The notes: generated by a model from the letters alone, not told the origin. 64,000 nt of DNA from Nitrospirota bacterium (GCA_029881725.1 JAOUMB010000007.1:1-64000); one strand, 5' to 3'; shown: positions 16,392 through 25,099, counted from the stretch's first letter. Numbers and translations: made by a program.

Positions 16392-17591
16392 TTACAGGCC
16401 GATCTGGAAACCGACGGTGAGGATGGTATCGTCACCCGCGGCGCCGCCGATCGAGTCCGGGTGCCCTTCGCCGTAATCCGCCATCACGTACTCGGCGGTG
16501 AGGTTCACGTTTGGCATTACATAGAACGACGCGGTGAGCACCGTTTCGGTGTCGGTTCCCGGCACCGCCATGCCCGCCGTTTCCGATTCCTTGGATTCGT
16601 ACCGGCCGGTGACCAGCACCCTGGGGGTGACCGGGTAGACGATCTCCGCCAGCAGGTTCTCCTGGGTGTTGCCGGTGGCGCCGCTCACGTTGTCCTGGGA
16701 GAACCAACCCAGCACCATCCAGGTGGGACCCAGACGCAGATTGGCATTCAAGTCCAGCATGGAGTAAGTATCCGTGGCCCCGGTGGCGCCGTCACCCGCA
16801 CGGGCGGTGGTGTAGCGGGCACCGATGGTCTGTCCGGCGATGTCGTAGGCGGCCCATGCATAGGCGCCGCCCAGCACGGCTTCGGCGTTTTCCTCAAAAT
16901 TGTTGCCGTAGCCGGTGGCGTAGCGCAGACCGGAACCCTCGCCCAGCTTCAGGTGGCCATTCAACTCCAGGCCGGAGTTGTCCTGCGACACCGGCGCCAG
17001 ATAACCGTGCTGGGTGGTCCGGCGCGGCTGGGACAGGTAGAAGAATTCGTTGCTCATCACACCCACGCGGGCGTTCAGCAGATTGTCCGGAAGGATGTCG
17101 CTGAACACCAGGAAGGTGCCGCCGGCACCGGCCTGGGCCACAGTGGTGGTGCCCAGTGGAGTTCCTCCGTTAAACACCTCTACTTCGTCGATGCTGAAGG
17201 CATAGTCGAAGAAGTAGGAGATGTTCGGCCCCAGATGTCCGCCGGAGAAGAATTCCAGGCTGCGGCGGTCGGCGTCGGTAATGGCGGTGACGCCTTCCGC
17301 CGGGATGTCGGTTTCGCGGCTTTCGAAGGTCAACTTGGTCATGGCGGCCAGCGGCAGGTTGTCGTTCAGCCACACCGGCTTGCCTTTCTGGCCCTGCATG
17401 CGGTAGCCGTTCTGCTTGAACGCCATGCCGAACTCATTGAGTTTTGGAAACTGCACATGGCAGGTGGTGCACGGCACCTTGTTGGCGCGGGCGAAGGCCG
17501 GAATGGCCTCGGCGGGGGTCGGCGCCAGCATCTGGATCATTCCCAGCCCGAACAGGGCCAGCGCGCCGAGCGCAAAAGTCTTGGATTTCAT
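16392..17591 (-). CDS. Outer-membrane porin fused to an N-terminal haem c site
   Basis: The start at ATG 17591 (MKSKTF) is preferred because GGAGTGGGAACC precedes it; the track uses a GTG three codons earlier. The protein is 399 residues. A signal peptide ends near PAEA. Then come AIPAFARANKVPCTTCH, one covalent haem c site (CxxCH), and FPKLNEFGMAFKQNGYRM. The rest (~340 residues) is amphipathic beta-barrel, ending in VGFQIGL in porin style. The layout matches fused cytochrome-porins such as Cyc2, used for outer-membrane iron oxidation, but the motif around the haem differs from the Cyc2 form I remember. Electron transfer is likely; substrate unknown. It is a single gene with its own terminator. 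Confidence 0.8.
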   Translation of the reverse strand: MKSKTFALGALALFGLGMIQMLAPTPAEAIPAFARANKVPCTTCHVQFPKLNEFGMAFKQNGYRMQGQKGKPVWLNDNLPLAAMTKLTFESRETDIPAEGVTAITDADRRSLEFFSGGHLGPNISYFFDYAFSIDEVEVFNGGTPLGTTTVAQAGAGGTFLVFSDILPDNLLNARVGVMSNEFFYLSQPRRTTQHGYLAPVSQDNSGLELNGHLKLGEGSGLRYATGYGNNFEENAEAVLGGAYAWAAYDIAGQTIGARYTTARAGDGATGATDTYSMLDLNANLRLGPTWMVLGWFSQDNVSGATGNTQENLLAEIVYPVTPRVLVTGRYESKESETAGMAVPGTDTETVLTASFYVMPNVNLTAEYVMADYGEGHPDSIGGAAGDDTILTVGFQIGL

Positions 17592-17839
17592 GGTTCCCAC
17601 TCCGTCCTGAATATGGATGCCGCCCGGCCCCCCTTCCCAAAGGAACCGCCCGGCACGGTACTTTTCTCCTTCCTGTCGGACGCGGGTTGTCCCGGTGTGA
17701 AGAAATAATTTTGTGTAACTGATTGAAAATCGTCATAAATTGACCTTTTTCAATGCAATTAATGGTCTGGCGTGGACCGGCCCCGGCAGGTATGCTGAAC
17801 CGCGCGGTCGGGTGCGCGAGCGATTCACCGGGAGAATGC

Positions 17840-18691
17840 ATGGAAGCCTTTTTCAATCAATATGAACAGCAGATCCGGCTGGGATGTTTTTTCGGCATCT
17901 TTCTGGCGGTGGCCCTGTGGGAACTGGCCGCGCCGCGCCGGGCGTTGACGGCCTCCAAGGCCGTGCGCTGGGGCAACAACATTGCGCTGGTGGTGGCGGA
18001 TACCCTGCTGGTGCGCTTCCTGTTCGGGGCCATCGGCGTGGGCACGGCGGCACTGGCGTCGGAGCGCGGGTGGGGGGTGCTGAATAATATGGACGTCGGC
18101 CCCACGGCGGCGGTGTTCGCCGCCATCGTGGTGATGGATTTCATCATCTACCTGCAGCACGTGATGTTCCACGCGGTGCCGATTCTGTGGCGGCTGCACC
18201 GGGTACACCATGCGGACGTGGACTACGATGTGACCCTGGGGCTGCGCTTTCACCCCATTGAGATCATCATCAGCATCGGCATCAAACTGGGGGCCATTGT
18301 GCTGGTGGGGGCACCGGTACTGGCGGTGGTGTTGTTCGAGGTGATCCTGAACGGCATGGCCATGTTTAACCACGGCAACATCCGTCTGCCGCTACCCATC
18401 GACCGGGTGCTGCGGCTGTTGTTTGTCACCCCGGACGTGCATCGGGTGCATCACTCGGTGGTGGTGAACGAGACCAACAGCAATTTCGGCTTCAACCTGT
18501 CCATCTGGGACCGCCTGTGCGGCACCTACCGTGCCCAGCCGGAAGCCGGGCACGAGGCCATGACCATCGGCCTGAGCGAGTTCCGGGAGCGGAAATACCT
18601 GCGCCTGGATCAACTGTTGGCGATTCCGTTTATTGGCGGCGTGGGGGGGTATGCGATTGGACGGGTGGGGCAGCAGGTGAAGAAGGGGTAA
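17840..18691 (+). CDS. Fatty acid hydroxylase / sterol desaturase-family membrane enzyme
   Basis: The protein is 283 residues from MEAFFNQYEQQ (GGAGAA upstream); the track adds 29 codons. Four or so membrane helices carry the di-iron histidine clusters of the family: LQHVMFH (HX4H), LHRVHH with HADVDYD, LRFHPIE, and VHRVHHSVVVNETNSN. The fold suggests oxygen-dependent hydroxylation or desaturation of a lipid in the inner membrane. The substrate cannot be told. It is divergent from the haem-porin gene (249 bp between the starts) and stands alone. Confidence 0.9.
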   Translation: MEAFFNQYEQQIRLGCFFGIFLAVALWELAAPRRALTASKAVRWGNNIALVVADTLLVRFLFGAIGVGTAALASERGWGVLNNMDVGPTAAVFAAIVVMDFIIYLQHVMFHAVPILWRLHRVHHADVDYDVTLGLRFHPIEIIISIGIKLGAIVLVGAPVLAVVLFEVILNGMAMFNHGNIRLPLPIDRVLRLLFVTPDVHRVHHSVVVNETNSNFGFNLSIWDRLCGTYRAQPEAGHEAMTIGLSEFRERKYLRLDQLLAIPFIGGVGGYAIGRVGQQVKKG

Positions 18692-18715
18692 CCTCTGGCG
18701 CAAATGACCGAAAAA

Positions 18716-18747
18716 AACCGGCCCCCCTGCGTGCAAAGGGGCCGGTT
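18716..18747 (-). terminator. Rho-independent terminator of hsp20
   Basis: AACCGGCCCC and GGGGCCGGTT form a 10-bp stem with a 12-base loop, followed leftward by a run of seven T. It lies 24 bp after the hsp20 stop and converges with the desaturase-family gene. Confidence 0.88.
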
Positions 18748-18770
18748 GCGACGGGGTCACGCCCCTTCGG

Positions 18771-19226
18771 TTACGCGGCGGCGTCCACCAGTTTGGGCGC
18801 GGTGGTGCCAATGCCGATTTCGATGGTGCGCGGCTTCATGGATTCGGGCAGTTCGCGCTCCAGATTGATGGTCAGCAGGCCGTTCTCCAGGTCCGCCCCG
18901 GTCACCTTCACGTGATCCGCCAGGCGGAAACTTTGGTTAAAGCCACGCCGGGCGATTCCCCGGTGCAGGTATTCGCGCGCTTCCTCATGGGGACGTTCGG
19001 CGGTGACGGTCAACGCCTGCTCGCGCACCTCCAGCTTCAGGTCTTCACGGGAGAACCCGGCCACCGCCATGGTGATGCGGTAACGGTTTTCGCCGGTCAC
19101 CTCAATGTCGTAGGGTGGCCAGGACGGGGTACGGGCGGGCTCGGTCAGCGCCGAGTCCATCAGGCGCGCCAGACGGTCAAAACCGACCGTGGAACGGTAC
19201 AGGGGGGAAAAATCCAGATGGGTCAT
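18771..19226 (-). CDS. Small heat shock protein, Hsp20 family
   Basis: The protein is 151 residues from MTHLDFSPLYRSTVGFDRLARLM; GGAGAA lies upstream, and the track adds 15 codons. The alpha-crystallin domain covers about residues 38-135: PPYDIEVTGENRYRITMAVAGFSREDLKLEV, ERPHEEAREYLHRGIARRGFNQSF and LENGLLTINLEREL. It resembles IbpA/IbpB, an ATP-independent holdase for aggregating proteins. The C-terminal ITEIGIG-type anchor motif is present (IEIGI). A sigma70-like promoter lies about 105 bp upstream. Confidence 0.96.
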   Translation of the reverse strand: MTHLDFSPLYRSTVGFDRLARLMDSALTEPARTPSWPPYDIEVTGENRYRITMAVAGFSREDLKLEVREQALTVTAERPHEEAREYLHRGIARRGFNQSFRLADHVKVTGADLENGLLTINLERELPESMKPRTIEIGIGTTAPKLVDAAA

Positions 19227-19331
19227 GATGCATTCTCCTTGTGAGCAATGATCCGGCGCGATCCGGTGCACATCCGCCCCCGGTCGCGCGCACGGTTGTT
19301 TTTGCGGGCCCGAAATGGCACCCGCGGGAAT

Positions 19332-19359
19332 GTTTTAATCACCTCCCGGTGGGCGTCAA
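19332..19359 (-). promoter_or_regulatory. Candidate promoter of hsp20
   Basis: On the minus strand TTGACG is followed after 16 bases by TAAAAC, about 105 bp upstream of the hsp20 ATG. No clear sigma32 CCCCAT box was seen. Confidence 0.45.
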
Positions 19360-19403
19360 GGGGGGAGCCGGACCGGTACAATAAAGGCGGGAGGCGTGAA
19401 TCC

Positions 19404-19739
19404 ATGCGCACGACATTCTGGTTGGGAGTGATCTTTTGCGCCGGATGGATGGCCGGGTGCGCCGGATTGGGCGCGCCGCCCGGACCGAGATCCACGGTGG
19501 TGGTGATTCCACAACCGGAGGGGCGCGCCTATGATTTCCTGGCCTATGTTTCCGACGCGGACCCTGGGATGGACGATGCCGACGCCCGCAGGCGCGCCGT
19601 CCGTCGCGCTATGAGCGGTCACTGCCATCCGGCCGAAATCATCGAGTTGTATGCCCATCCGGTCGGACCCCGATCGGGGGGCGGGGTGGTGCTTTCCTAC
19701 ACCGTTGCGGTCATCTGCCGTACTCCCGGTGAACGGTAA
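19404..19739 (+). CDS. Small lipoprotein, paralogue of the one at 20742
   Basis: The protein is 111 residues from ATG 19404. A signal peptide with lipobox (WMAGC) is followed by STVVVIPQPEGRAYDFLAYVSDADPGMDD, GHCHPAEIIELYAHPVG and LSYTVAVIC. I do not recognise the family. The two remaining cysteines (GHC, VIC) are conserved in the paralogue and may form a disulphide in the periplasm. A third exported protein lies between the two copies. Confidence 0.75.
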   Translation: MRTTFWLGVIFCAGWMAGCAGLGAPPGPRSTVVVIPQPEGRAYDFLAYVSDADPGMDDADARRRAVRRAMSGHCHPAEIIELYAHPVGPRSGGGVVLSYTVAVICRTPGER

Positions 19740-20101
19740 CCGGTCGCGCGGTTTCCACCCACCACTGGATCACGGACAAATCTGCCCGCCTGTTCATCAA
19801 ATTCATGCCTCCCAGAGGAACTTTTCGCCTTTTTTCAGTGCCTTGTGATGGGGTGTTTGATCTCTGGTGTAACCACTTTAAAAACAGTGTGTTATGAGGA
19901 ATAAAAAATTGGAAAAGGGAGTTGACCGTCCTCGGGGAGGGGCGGTAGTGTGGAGTTTGGAGCGACCGGCCGGTTGCCGAAAATCAATACACATCCGCCG
20001 GAAAGGGGCTGTCTTTTTGGCCTCCTTCCGGTGCCTGTGCGACCGGAAACATTCGGGCGCGCCGCCCCCGTGCGGGGTTGTGTGCGAGAGGGGAGGTCGT
20101 T
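19740..20101. other. Intergenic 362 bp
   Basis: No gene is seen. The region is more AT-rich than its surroundings. A possible sigma70-type pair is TTGACC and TAGTGT, 18 bases apart, near 19922-19951, upstream of the secreted protein gene; it is weak evidence only. Confidence 0.4.
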
Positions 20102-20581
20102 ATGAGTGAACGCTGCAATCGACTGATGGCTGGCACCGGAGCACTGGTGCTGGCCGGGTCTCTGGCGTGGGACGGGGCCGCCGCCGGAGCCCAGGAAATC
20201 CCGCCCATGGAGAAGCAGGCCGCGCCGTTCGGGCTGGAAAAGATCGACGTGGACGGGGTGCCCATGAGCCTGTACACCGAGGTGTGGGAGGGTGGTGGGA
20301 ATGGCACCACCACCGTGTTGCGGGTGATTGCCGGGGGGAGGGAGAAATTCCCCGGCAGGATTACCCTGGAAAAGGTGTGGTTTGTCAACGGGGAGCGGCG
20401 CGTGGTGGCGTCGATGCTGCCGGAGGTGGTTCCCGCGCCGGCCAACGAACAGATCCGCTGGGCCTCCGGGGTGGCCGATGCGGACGGAGACGGCGAGGTG
20501 GATCTGGTACTGCAACTGCGTGACGGAAGCACCCGCTACCTGCTGCGGGCCGCTGGCCAACCGGTACGCAGCCTGCCGTAG
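20102..20581 (+). CDS. Exported protein of unknown function
   Basis: The protein is 159 residues from ATG 20102. A signal peptide (LMAGTGALVLAGSLA) ends near AAAGAQE. The mature part is a predicted beta-rich domain. It contains VADADGDGEVDLVLQLRDGS, which looks like a calcium-binding DxDxDG loop of the EF-hand/FG-GAP kind. The family is not recognised. It sits between two paralogous small lipoproteins on the same strand, so the three may form an envelope-related group. Confidence 0.7.
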   Translation: MSERCNRLMAGTGALVLAGSLAWDGAAAGAQEIPPMEKQAAPFGLEKIDVDGVPMSLYTEVWEGGGNGTTTVLRVIAGGREKFPGRITLEKVWFVNGERRVVASMLPEVVPAPANEQIRWASGVADADGDGEVDLVLQLRDGSTRYLLRAAGQPVRSLP

Positions 20582-20582
20582 C

Positions 20583-20649
20583 CCCCATCCCGCCACCAAC
20601 GCCCGGCGGTCTGGCGTTGGCCCGACGCACCGGGTGGTGGCGGGTGGGG
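20583..20649 (+). other. Nested double hairpin between two exported-protein genes
   Basis: CCCCATCCCGCCACCA (20583-20598) pairs almost fully with TGGTGGCGGGTGGGG (20635-20649). Inside, CCAACGCC pairs exactly with GGCGTTGG (20613-20620). It starts right after the stop of the exported protein. No T-run follows, so it may be an RNA-stabilising or protein-binding structure rather than a standard terminator. Confidence 0.6.
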
Positions 20650-20747
20650 AATAATCCGCAAAAACCGATGTATAGGGTTTCGTGCCCGAGGAAAAATAGG
20701 GTAGCATCCGGGCAGTGGTAGAACTGTTTCTCACGTAGGAGATGCAC

Positions 20748-21086
20748 ATGTCGGGACGTTTGTGGGCCGGTATGGGGTTGGTTGCCGCGGCGTTGATTGC
20801 CGCGTGCGGCGGGATGAATGTGTCGCTGGGACCCCCGGAGCCTACCACGGTGTTCGTCATCAAGCAGCCGGAAGGGCGGAAATACCATTATCTGGTGCAT
20901 GTGAGCAACGCCGACCGGAACATGGACGAACAGCGGAAACGCCACCGCAAGGTACGGGAGGCCCTGACCGGGCACTGCCACCCGGATCAAATCGTCGACC
21001 TGTATGCCCATCCGGTGGGGGTGCGGGAACAGACGGGTGCGCCGCTCCTGTCATACACCGTCGGCGTGGTGTGTGCGGAGCCCTAG
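20748..21086 (+). CDS. Small lipoprotein, paralogue of the one at 19404
   Basis: The protein is 112 residues from ATG 20748 (MSGRLW); the track starts two codons earlier. The lipobox is LIAAC. The mature part, TTVFVIKQPEGRKYHYLVHVSNADRNMDEQ..GHCHPDQIVDLYAHPVG..LSYTVGVVC, aligns along its length with the upstream lipoprotein, including both mature cysteines. The function is unknown. A predicted periplasmic, lipid-anchored location comes from the lipobox. Confidence 0.75.
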   Translation: MSGRLWAGMGLVAAALIAACGGMNVSLGPPEPTTVFVIKQPEGRKYHYLVHVSNADRNMDEQRKRHRKVREALTGHCHPDQIVDLYAHPVGVREQTGAPLLSYTVGVVCAEP

Positions 21087-21147
21087 CTTGTAGGGTGCCG
21101 CCAGCTCCCACTCCGGATCAGGGATGGAGGTTTGCGAGCGCAGCGGC

Positions 21148-21624
21148 CTATGGATGGCACCCGGCCAGGTGCACCGGCGGGTCGTCCCCTTCCAGCGTTA
21201 GTTCCAGCCGCCGTTCGTCCCCCTGGGCGGGGATGATGCGGATGTGAAGGGTGTCCGGGGGTAGGTGCTCGCCGCCCCTTTCCGGCCACTCGATGACGGT
21301 CACGCCGGGGCCGTCCACCTCCTCGAACAATTCTAGGTGCTCCAGTTCCAGCGGGCTGTCTACCCGGTACAGATCCACATGATAGAGCGGCAGTCGTCCA
21401 TGGTGGATGGCCTGCAAGGTGAACGTGGGGCTGGTCACCTGCCGCGGGTCGATGCCCAGGCCGCGGGCGATGCCTTTGGTCAGGTGGGTTTTGCCCGCGC
21501 CCAACGGGCCGGAGAGCAGAATCACTTCGCCGCCACGGCAGGCTGCGCCCAGGGCCGCGCCAAAATCGGCGGTCGCCTCCGGACTGGTGGTGGAACGGGT
21601 GTGGACCCGGCTCACGGAACTCAA
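21148..21624 (-). CDS. tsaE: tRNA threonylcarbamoyladenosine biosynthesis ATPase
   Basis: The protein is 158 residues. Walker A GPLGAGKTHLTKGIARGLG, VTSPTFTLQ, LYHVDLYRVDSP and VIEWPERG are all TsaE marks. It drives the TsaBDE complex in making t6A37 of ANN-decoding tRNAs. The track start is TTG; GTG at 21615 is an alternative. It lies 19 bp after the membrane-anchored gene and ends the leftward pdxJ-acpS-nnrED-unknown-tsaE run. Confidence 0.95.
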   Translation of the reverse strand: MSSVSRVHTRSTTSPEATADFGAALGAACRGGEVILLSGPLGAGKTHLTKGIARGLGIDPRQVTSPTFTLQAIHHGRLPLYHVDLYRVDSPLELEHLELFEEVDGPGVTVIEWPERGGEHLPPDTLHIRIIPAQGDERRLELTLEGDDPPVHLAGCHP

Positions 21625-21643
21625 GTCAACTGGATCGGGTGAA

Positions 21644-22315
21644 TCAGGCGCCGGCGGTGGCCGTAACCGGGGTTCCGGGGGCGGTGGTGGAGGCTGTCTT
21701 CGCTGAGAATTCCTCCAGATGGATGGCCAGCGAGATCATGCGGCGGATTTCGCCTTCCAGCCGTTCCGGGTCCAGGTCCTTGGGGCCGCCGTAGGGACGG
21801 CCCACGGTCACCGCATCGGGGCCCATCACCACCTGCGGGTACCGGTGCAGGGCGGTCAGGAACGGGGAGACACCGCCGGTGGCGAACAGGGCGCGGGTGT
21901 GGGCCTCGTCGGTGGAATAGACGTAGCGGCCCGGCATCAGGTCGGGCAGGTAGTCCCCCGCCGCGTCGTTGAAGGAGCCCTTGTCCGGGGTTTTGGCGAA
22001 AAAGCCTTCCTGCATCACCAGCGTGGCGGCGGGCAGGCGGGTGGGGGTGGCCAGCAGCAGATAGACGATATCGGAGGTTTTGCGGTGCCCTTCGGAGAGG
22101 TGGTAGAACACCTCCACCGGACGTCCATCCACGGTAGCGGACATGTGCGGATAGTGCATGCGGCTGGGCTGGGTGACGGTGCCGTTCAGGCGTTCGGCGG
22201 CGGTGTGGAACAACTCGCCCATCTTCTTTTTGCCGCGGCTGCCGTAATACACCATGGAAGCCACCATGGCCACCAGCAGAATGGCCAGCATGATGACCAC
22301 GTTCACAAACGTCAT
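21644..22315 (-). CDS. Membrane-anchored protein of unknown function
   Basis: The 223 residues start with one hydrophobic helix (VNVVIMLAILLVAMVASMVYY), followed by basic GSRGKKK, so the bulk probably faces the cytosol. The soluble part is mixed alpha/beta (HYPHMSATVDGRPVEVFYHLSEG; PGRYVYSTDEAHTRALFATGG). The C-terminal tail is rich in Thr/Ala. I recognise no family. It sits between nnrED and tsaE on the same strand, with a 75-bp gap upstream, so it may belong to the same transcript. Confidence 0.7.
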   Translation of the reverse strand: MTFVNVVIMLAILLVAMVASMVYYGSRGKKKMGELFHTAAERLNGTVTQPSRMHYPHMSATVDGRPVEVFYHLSEGHRKTSDIVYLLLATPTRLPAATLVMQEGFFAKTPDKGSFNDAAGDYLPDLMPGRYVYSTDEAHTRALFATGGVSPFLTALHRYPQVVMGPDAVTVGRPYGGPKDLDPERLEGEIRRMISLAIHLEEFSAKTASTTAPGTPVTATAGA

Positions 22316-22390
22316 GTCACATCCTCACAGGTCGGGAAACGGATTTTTCAGTACCGGATATTGTTTCACGAAAGTTCGGATCGGGCAAAT

Positions 22391-23980
22391 TTACCCCATG
22401 GGGGACACGGTGAGCACCGGCTCCGGCACGTCGCCATCCGCCAGTCGCGCCATGCTGCGCGGCACGCGGCGGGCCAGCACGCTGGCTGCAAGGCCCGCCG
22501 GGAAGCGTTTTTCGGTCCACAGATCGGCGGTCAGGCCGTGCAGGTAGACCCCCAGGCACGCGGCCTCGGCGGCCCCCATGCCCTGGGCCAGCAGGGCGCC
22601 GATCATTCCCGCCAGCACGTCACCGGTGCCGCCACTGGCCAGCGCCGGGCCGCCACTGGAGTTGATCCAGATGCCGCCGAACGGATCGGCAATGACGGTG
22701 TGCGCGCCCTTCAGCACCACCACCGCCTCCAGTTTGGAGGCCAGGTTCCGCGCCGAATGAATGCGGTCCTCCTGCACCTCCGCCACCGTGGTGTCCAGCA
22801 GCCGGGCCAGTTCACCCGGATGGGGGGTGACCACGGTGGGCACCGGGCGGGTGGGAAAGCCCTCCAGATGCCCCACCCAGGCGTTCAGGCCGTCCGCGTC
22901 CAGCACCAGCGGGCCGTCCACCTGCCGCACAAAGGCGCGCGCCAGTGTGAAGGCTTCCTCCGCCTGTCCCAGCCCGGGGCCGAACACGGTTACCGAGCGC
23001 TCCATGGAGGCTTCCACCAGTGGCTCCAGCGCCGCGGCGGATAGCCCTCCGGTGGCGGTTTCCGGCAGGGGCAGGGTCATGGCCTCGGTGAGCTTCTTTT
23101 CCATCACCGGGTTGTGGCGCTCGGGGATGGCGGCGGTGACCAGCCCGGCGCCGGTGCACAGGGCGCCGGTGGCGGCCAGGGCCACGGCACCGGTCATGCC
23201 GGTGCTGCCGCCGGCCACCAGCACATGGCCGAAGCTGCCCTTGTGGGAATCGGCGGGGCGGTCGGGCAGCCACAGGCTGGCAATCTGCGGGGTGATCAGG
23301 CGCACGTTGCCCGCGTGCTTGACCACCACGTCCTCCGGGATACCGATGTCGGCCACCACCAACTTGCCGGTGAGCGCGCCGCCCTCGCCCAGAAAATGGC
23401 CCAGTTTGGGGGCACCGAAGGTGACCGTCAGGTCGGCGCGCACGGCGCTGCCCATCACCTGACCGGTGTCGGCGTTGACCCCGGTGGGCAGGTCCACCGC
23501 CAGCACCGCCCGCCCGGACTGGTTCACCTTGGCCACCCAGGCGCCGATATTGCCCTTGAGCGGTTTCGACAGGCCGGTGCCAAGCAGGGCGTCGATCACC
23601 AGATCGGCTCCATCGATTTCCTGCGCCAGCCGCTTGCCGGTGATTTCGCTGGCGGGGAATACGTTGCCGCCCAGGTTGGCCCACACTTCCATGTGGGTGC
23701 GGGCGTCGCCCGCCAGATCGGTGGGGTGACCGGCCAGAAACACGTCCACGTCGTATCCGGCGTTCCGCAGGTGGCGGGCGGTCACGAAACCGTCGCCGCC
23801 GTTATTGCCGCTTCCGCACAGCACCACCACCCGCTGGCCGCCCTGTTCCTCCAGCCACGAGGCGGCGGCGGCCGCCGTAAGGGTGCCCGCATGTTCCATC
23901 AGAATCAGGCCGGGCAGGCCGATGGTTTCGATGGTTTCCTTGTCCATGGCCTGCATCTGGGCGGCGGTGACTGCGTACAC
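22391..23980 (-). CDS. nnrED: Bifunctional NAD(P)H-hydrate epimerase / ADP-dependent dehydratase
   Basis: This 529-residue protein repairs hydrated NAD(P)H. The N-terminal epimerase (YjeF_N), about residues 1-215, has CGSGNNGGDGFVTARHL and VDLPTGVNADTG. The C-terminal carbohydrate kinase-like dehydratase, about 225-515, has VTPHPGELARLL, LKGAHTVIAD and SGGTGDVLAGMI. It starts with GTG (GGGGAA upstream), 23 bp after acpS. Fusion of both activities is the usual bacterial form. Confidence 0.96.
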   Translation of the reverse strand: MYAVTAAQMQAMDKETIETIGLPGLILMEHAGTLTAAAAASWLEEQGGQRVVVLCGSGNNGGDGFVTARHLRNAGYDVDVFLAGHPTDLAGDARTHMEVWANLGGNVFPASEITGKRLAQEIDGADLVIDALLGTGLSKPLKGNIGAWVAKVNQSGRAVLAVDLPTGVNADTGQVMGSAVRADLTVTFGAPKLGHFLGEGGALTGKLVVADIGIPEDVVVKHAGNVRLITPQIASLWLPDRPADSHKGSFGHVLVAGGSTGMTGAVALAATGALCTGAGLVTAAIPERHNPVMEKKLTEAMTLPLPETATGGLSAAALEPLVEASMERSVTVFGPGLGQAEEAFTLARAFVRQVDGPLVLDADGLNAWVGHLEGFPTRPVPTVVTPHPGELARLLDTTVAEVQEDRIHSARNLASKLEAVVVLKGAHTVIADPFGGIWINSSGGPALASGGTGDVLAGMIGALLAQGMGAAEAACLGVYLHGLTADLWTEKRFPAGLAASVLARRVPRSMARLADGDVPEPVLTVSPMG

Positions 23981-24003
23981 GGATGTTCCCCTCGTTAAAA
24001 AGA

Positions 24004-24384
24004 TCAGTTGCCTTCCAGCACCACCTGGGCGGCGGACAGGTCGGTATCGTGGGTGATGGTGCAGTGTATCCGGGTAACGCCGATGGCTTGTGCCCGTTCG
24101 GCGGCTTTGCCGGACAGGGTGACCTCCGGCTTGCCCCGTTCATCGTGCCCCACCTGAATGTCGCGCCAGCCGATGCCGCCGGAAAACCCGGTGCCCAGCG
24201 CCTTCACCAGCGACTCCTTGACCGCCCACATGCCCGCATAGTGCAGCGGGGCGTGGGGCTTGGGGTCGCAATAGGCGCGTTCCGACTCGGTGAAGATGCG
24301 CTTTTTAAAGCGCTCGCCGTGTTTCCGGATGGCGTCCTCGATGCGGCTACGCTGCACCAGATCCATGCCCAGTCCCACGATCAT
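24004..24384 (-). CDS. acpS: Holo-[acyl-carrier-protein] synthase
   Basis: The protein is 126 residues. MIVGLGMDLVQRSRIE gives the first magnesium-binding Asp. RIFTESERAYC and AGMWAVKESLVKALGTG form the second signature. It attaches 4'-phosphopantetheine from CoA to ACP. The start is one base beyond the pdxJ stop, so the two are tightly coupled, as is common for pdxJ-acpS. Confidence 0.97.
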   Translation of the reverse strand: MIVGLGMDLVQRSRIEDAIRKHGERFKKRIFTESERAYCDPKPHAPLHYAGMWAVKESLVKALGTGFSGGIGWRDIQVGHDERGKPEVTLSGKAAERAQAIGVTRIHCTITHDTDLSAAQVVLEGN

Positions 24385-24385
24385 G

Positions 24386-25099
24386 TCAGTGCGGAATCAG
24401 CGCGCGCATGTCGCGCACCGCCCGGTCCAGCCCGTGGAACATGGCCCGCGCCATGATGCTGTGGCCGATGTTGAATTCGGTGATTTCCGGGATGCGGGTG
24501 AGCGGCTGGATGTTGTGATAGTCCAGCCCGTGCCCGGCGTTCACGCCCATGCCCAGCGCGGCGGCCAGCAGCGCGGCCTCCCGGATGCGCTCCAGTTCCT
24601 TGTCCTGCTCGGCCCCGTGCAGGTTGGCATAGTTGCCGGTGTGGATCTCCACAAAATCCGCCCCCGCGTCGCGGCACGCCTTGATCTGCTCTCCCGACGG
24701 TTCCACGAACATGGACACGATGATGCCCGCGTCTTTCAGCCTGGCGATGCGCGGGGTCAGGTCCGCCTGTTGCCCAGCCACATCAAGGCCTCCCTCGGTG
24801 GTCAGTTCGGCGCGTTTTTCCGGCACGATGGTGCAGATGGCGGGGCGCAGTTCGCATGCGATGCCGATCATCTCGTCGGTGGCGGCCATTTCCATGTCCA
24901 GCCGGGTTTTGACGGACTCGGCCAGCAGGCGCAGGTCGCGGTCCTGCACGTGGCGGCGGTCTTCGCGCAGGTGGGCGACGATGCTTTCGGCCCCGGCCAT
25001 TTCGCAGATGGCGGCGGCGGTGACCGGGTCCGGCTCCACGCCGCCCCGTGCCTGGCGCACGGTGGCCACGTGATCCACATTGACGCCCAGTTTGGCCAT
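24386..25099 (-). CDS. pdxJ: Pyridoxine 5'-phosphate synthase
   Basis: The protein is 237 residues from MAKLGVNVDHVATVRQARGG at 25099; the track adds 25 codons. It shows NVDHVATVRQ, EDRRHVQDRDLRLL and VNAGHGLDYHNI, all standard PdxJ. It condenses 1-deoxyxylulose 5-phosphate with 3-amino-2-oxopropyl phosphate into PNP, in the DXP-dependent B6 pathway. It is the first gene of the leftward pdxJ-acpS-nnrED group. Confidence 0.97.
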   Translation of the reverse strand: MAKLGVNVDHVATVRQARGGVEPDPVTAAAICEMAGAESIVAHLREDRRHVQDRDLRLLAESVKTRLDMEMAATDEMIGIACELRPAICTIVPEKRAELTTEGGLDVAGQQADLTPRIARLKDAGIIVSMFVEPSGEQIKACRDAGADFVEIHTGNYANLHGAEQDKELERIREAALLAAALGMGVNAGHGLDYHNIQPLTRIPEITEFNIGHSIMARAMFHGLDRAVRDMRALIPH

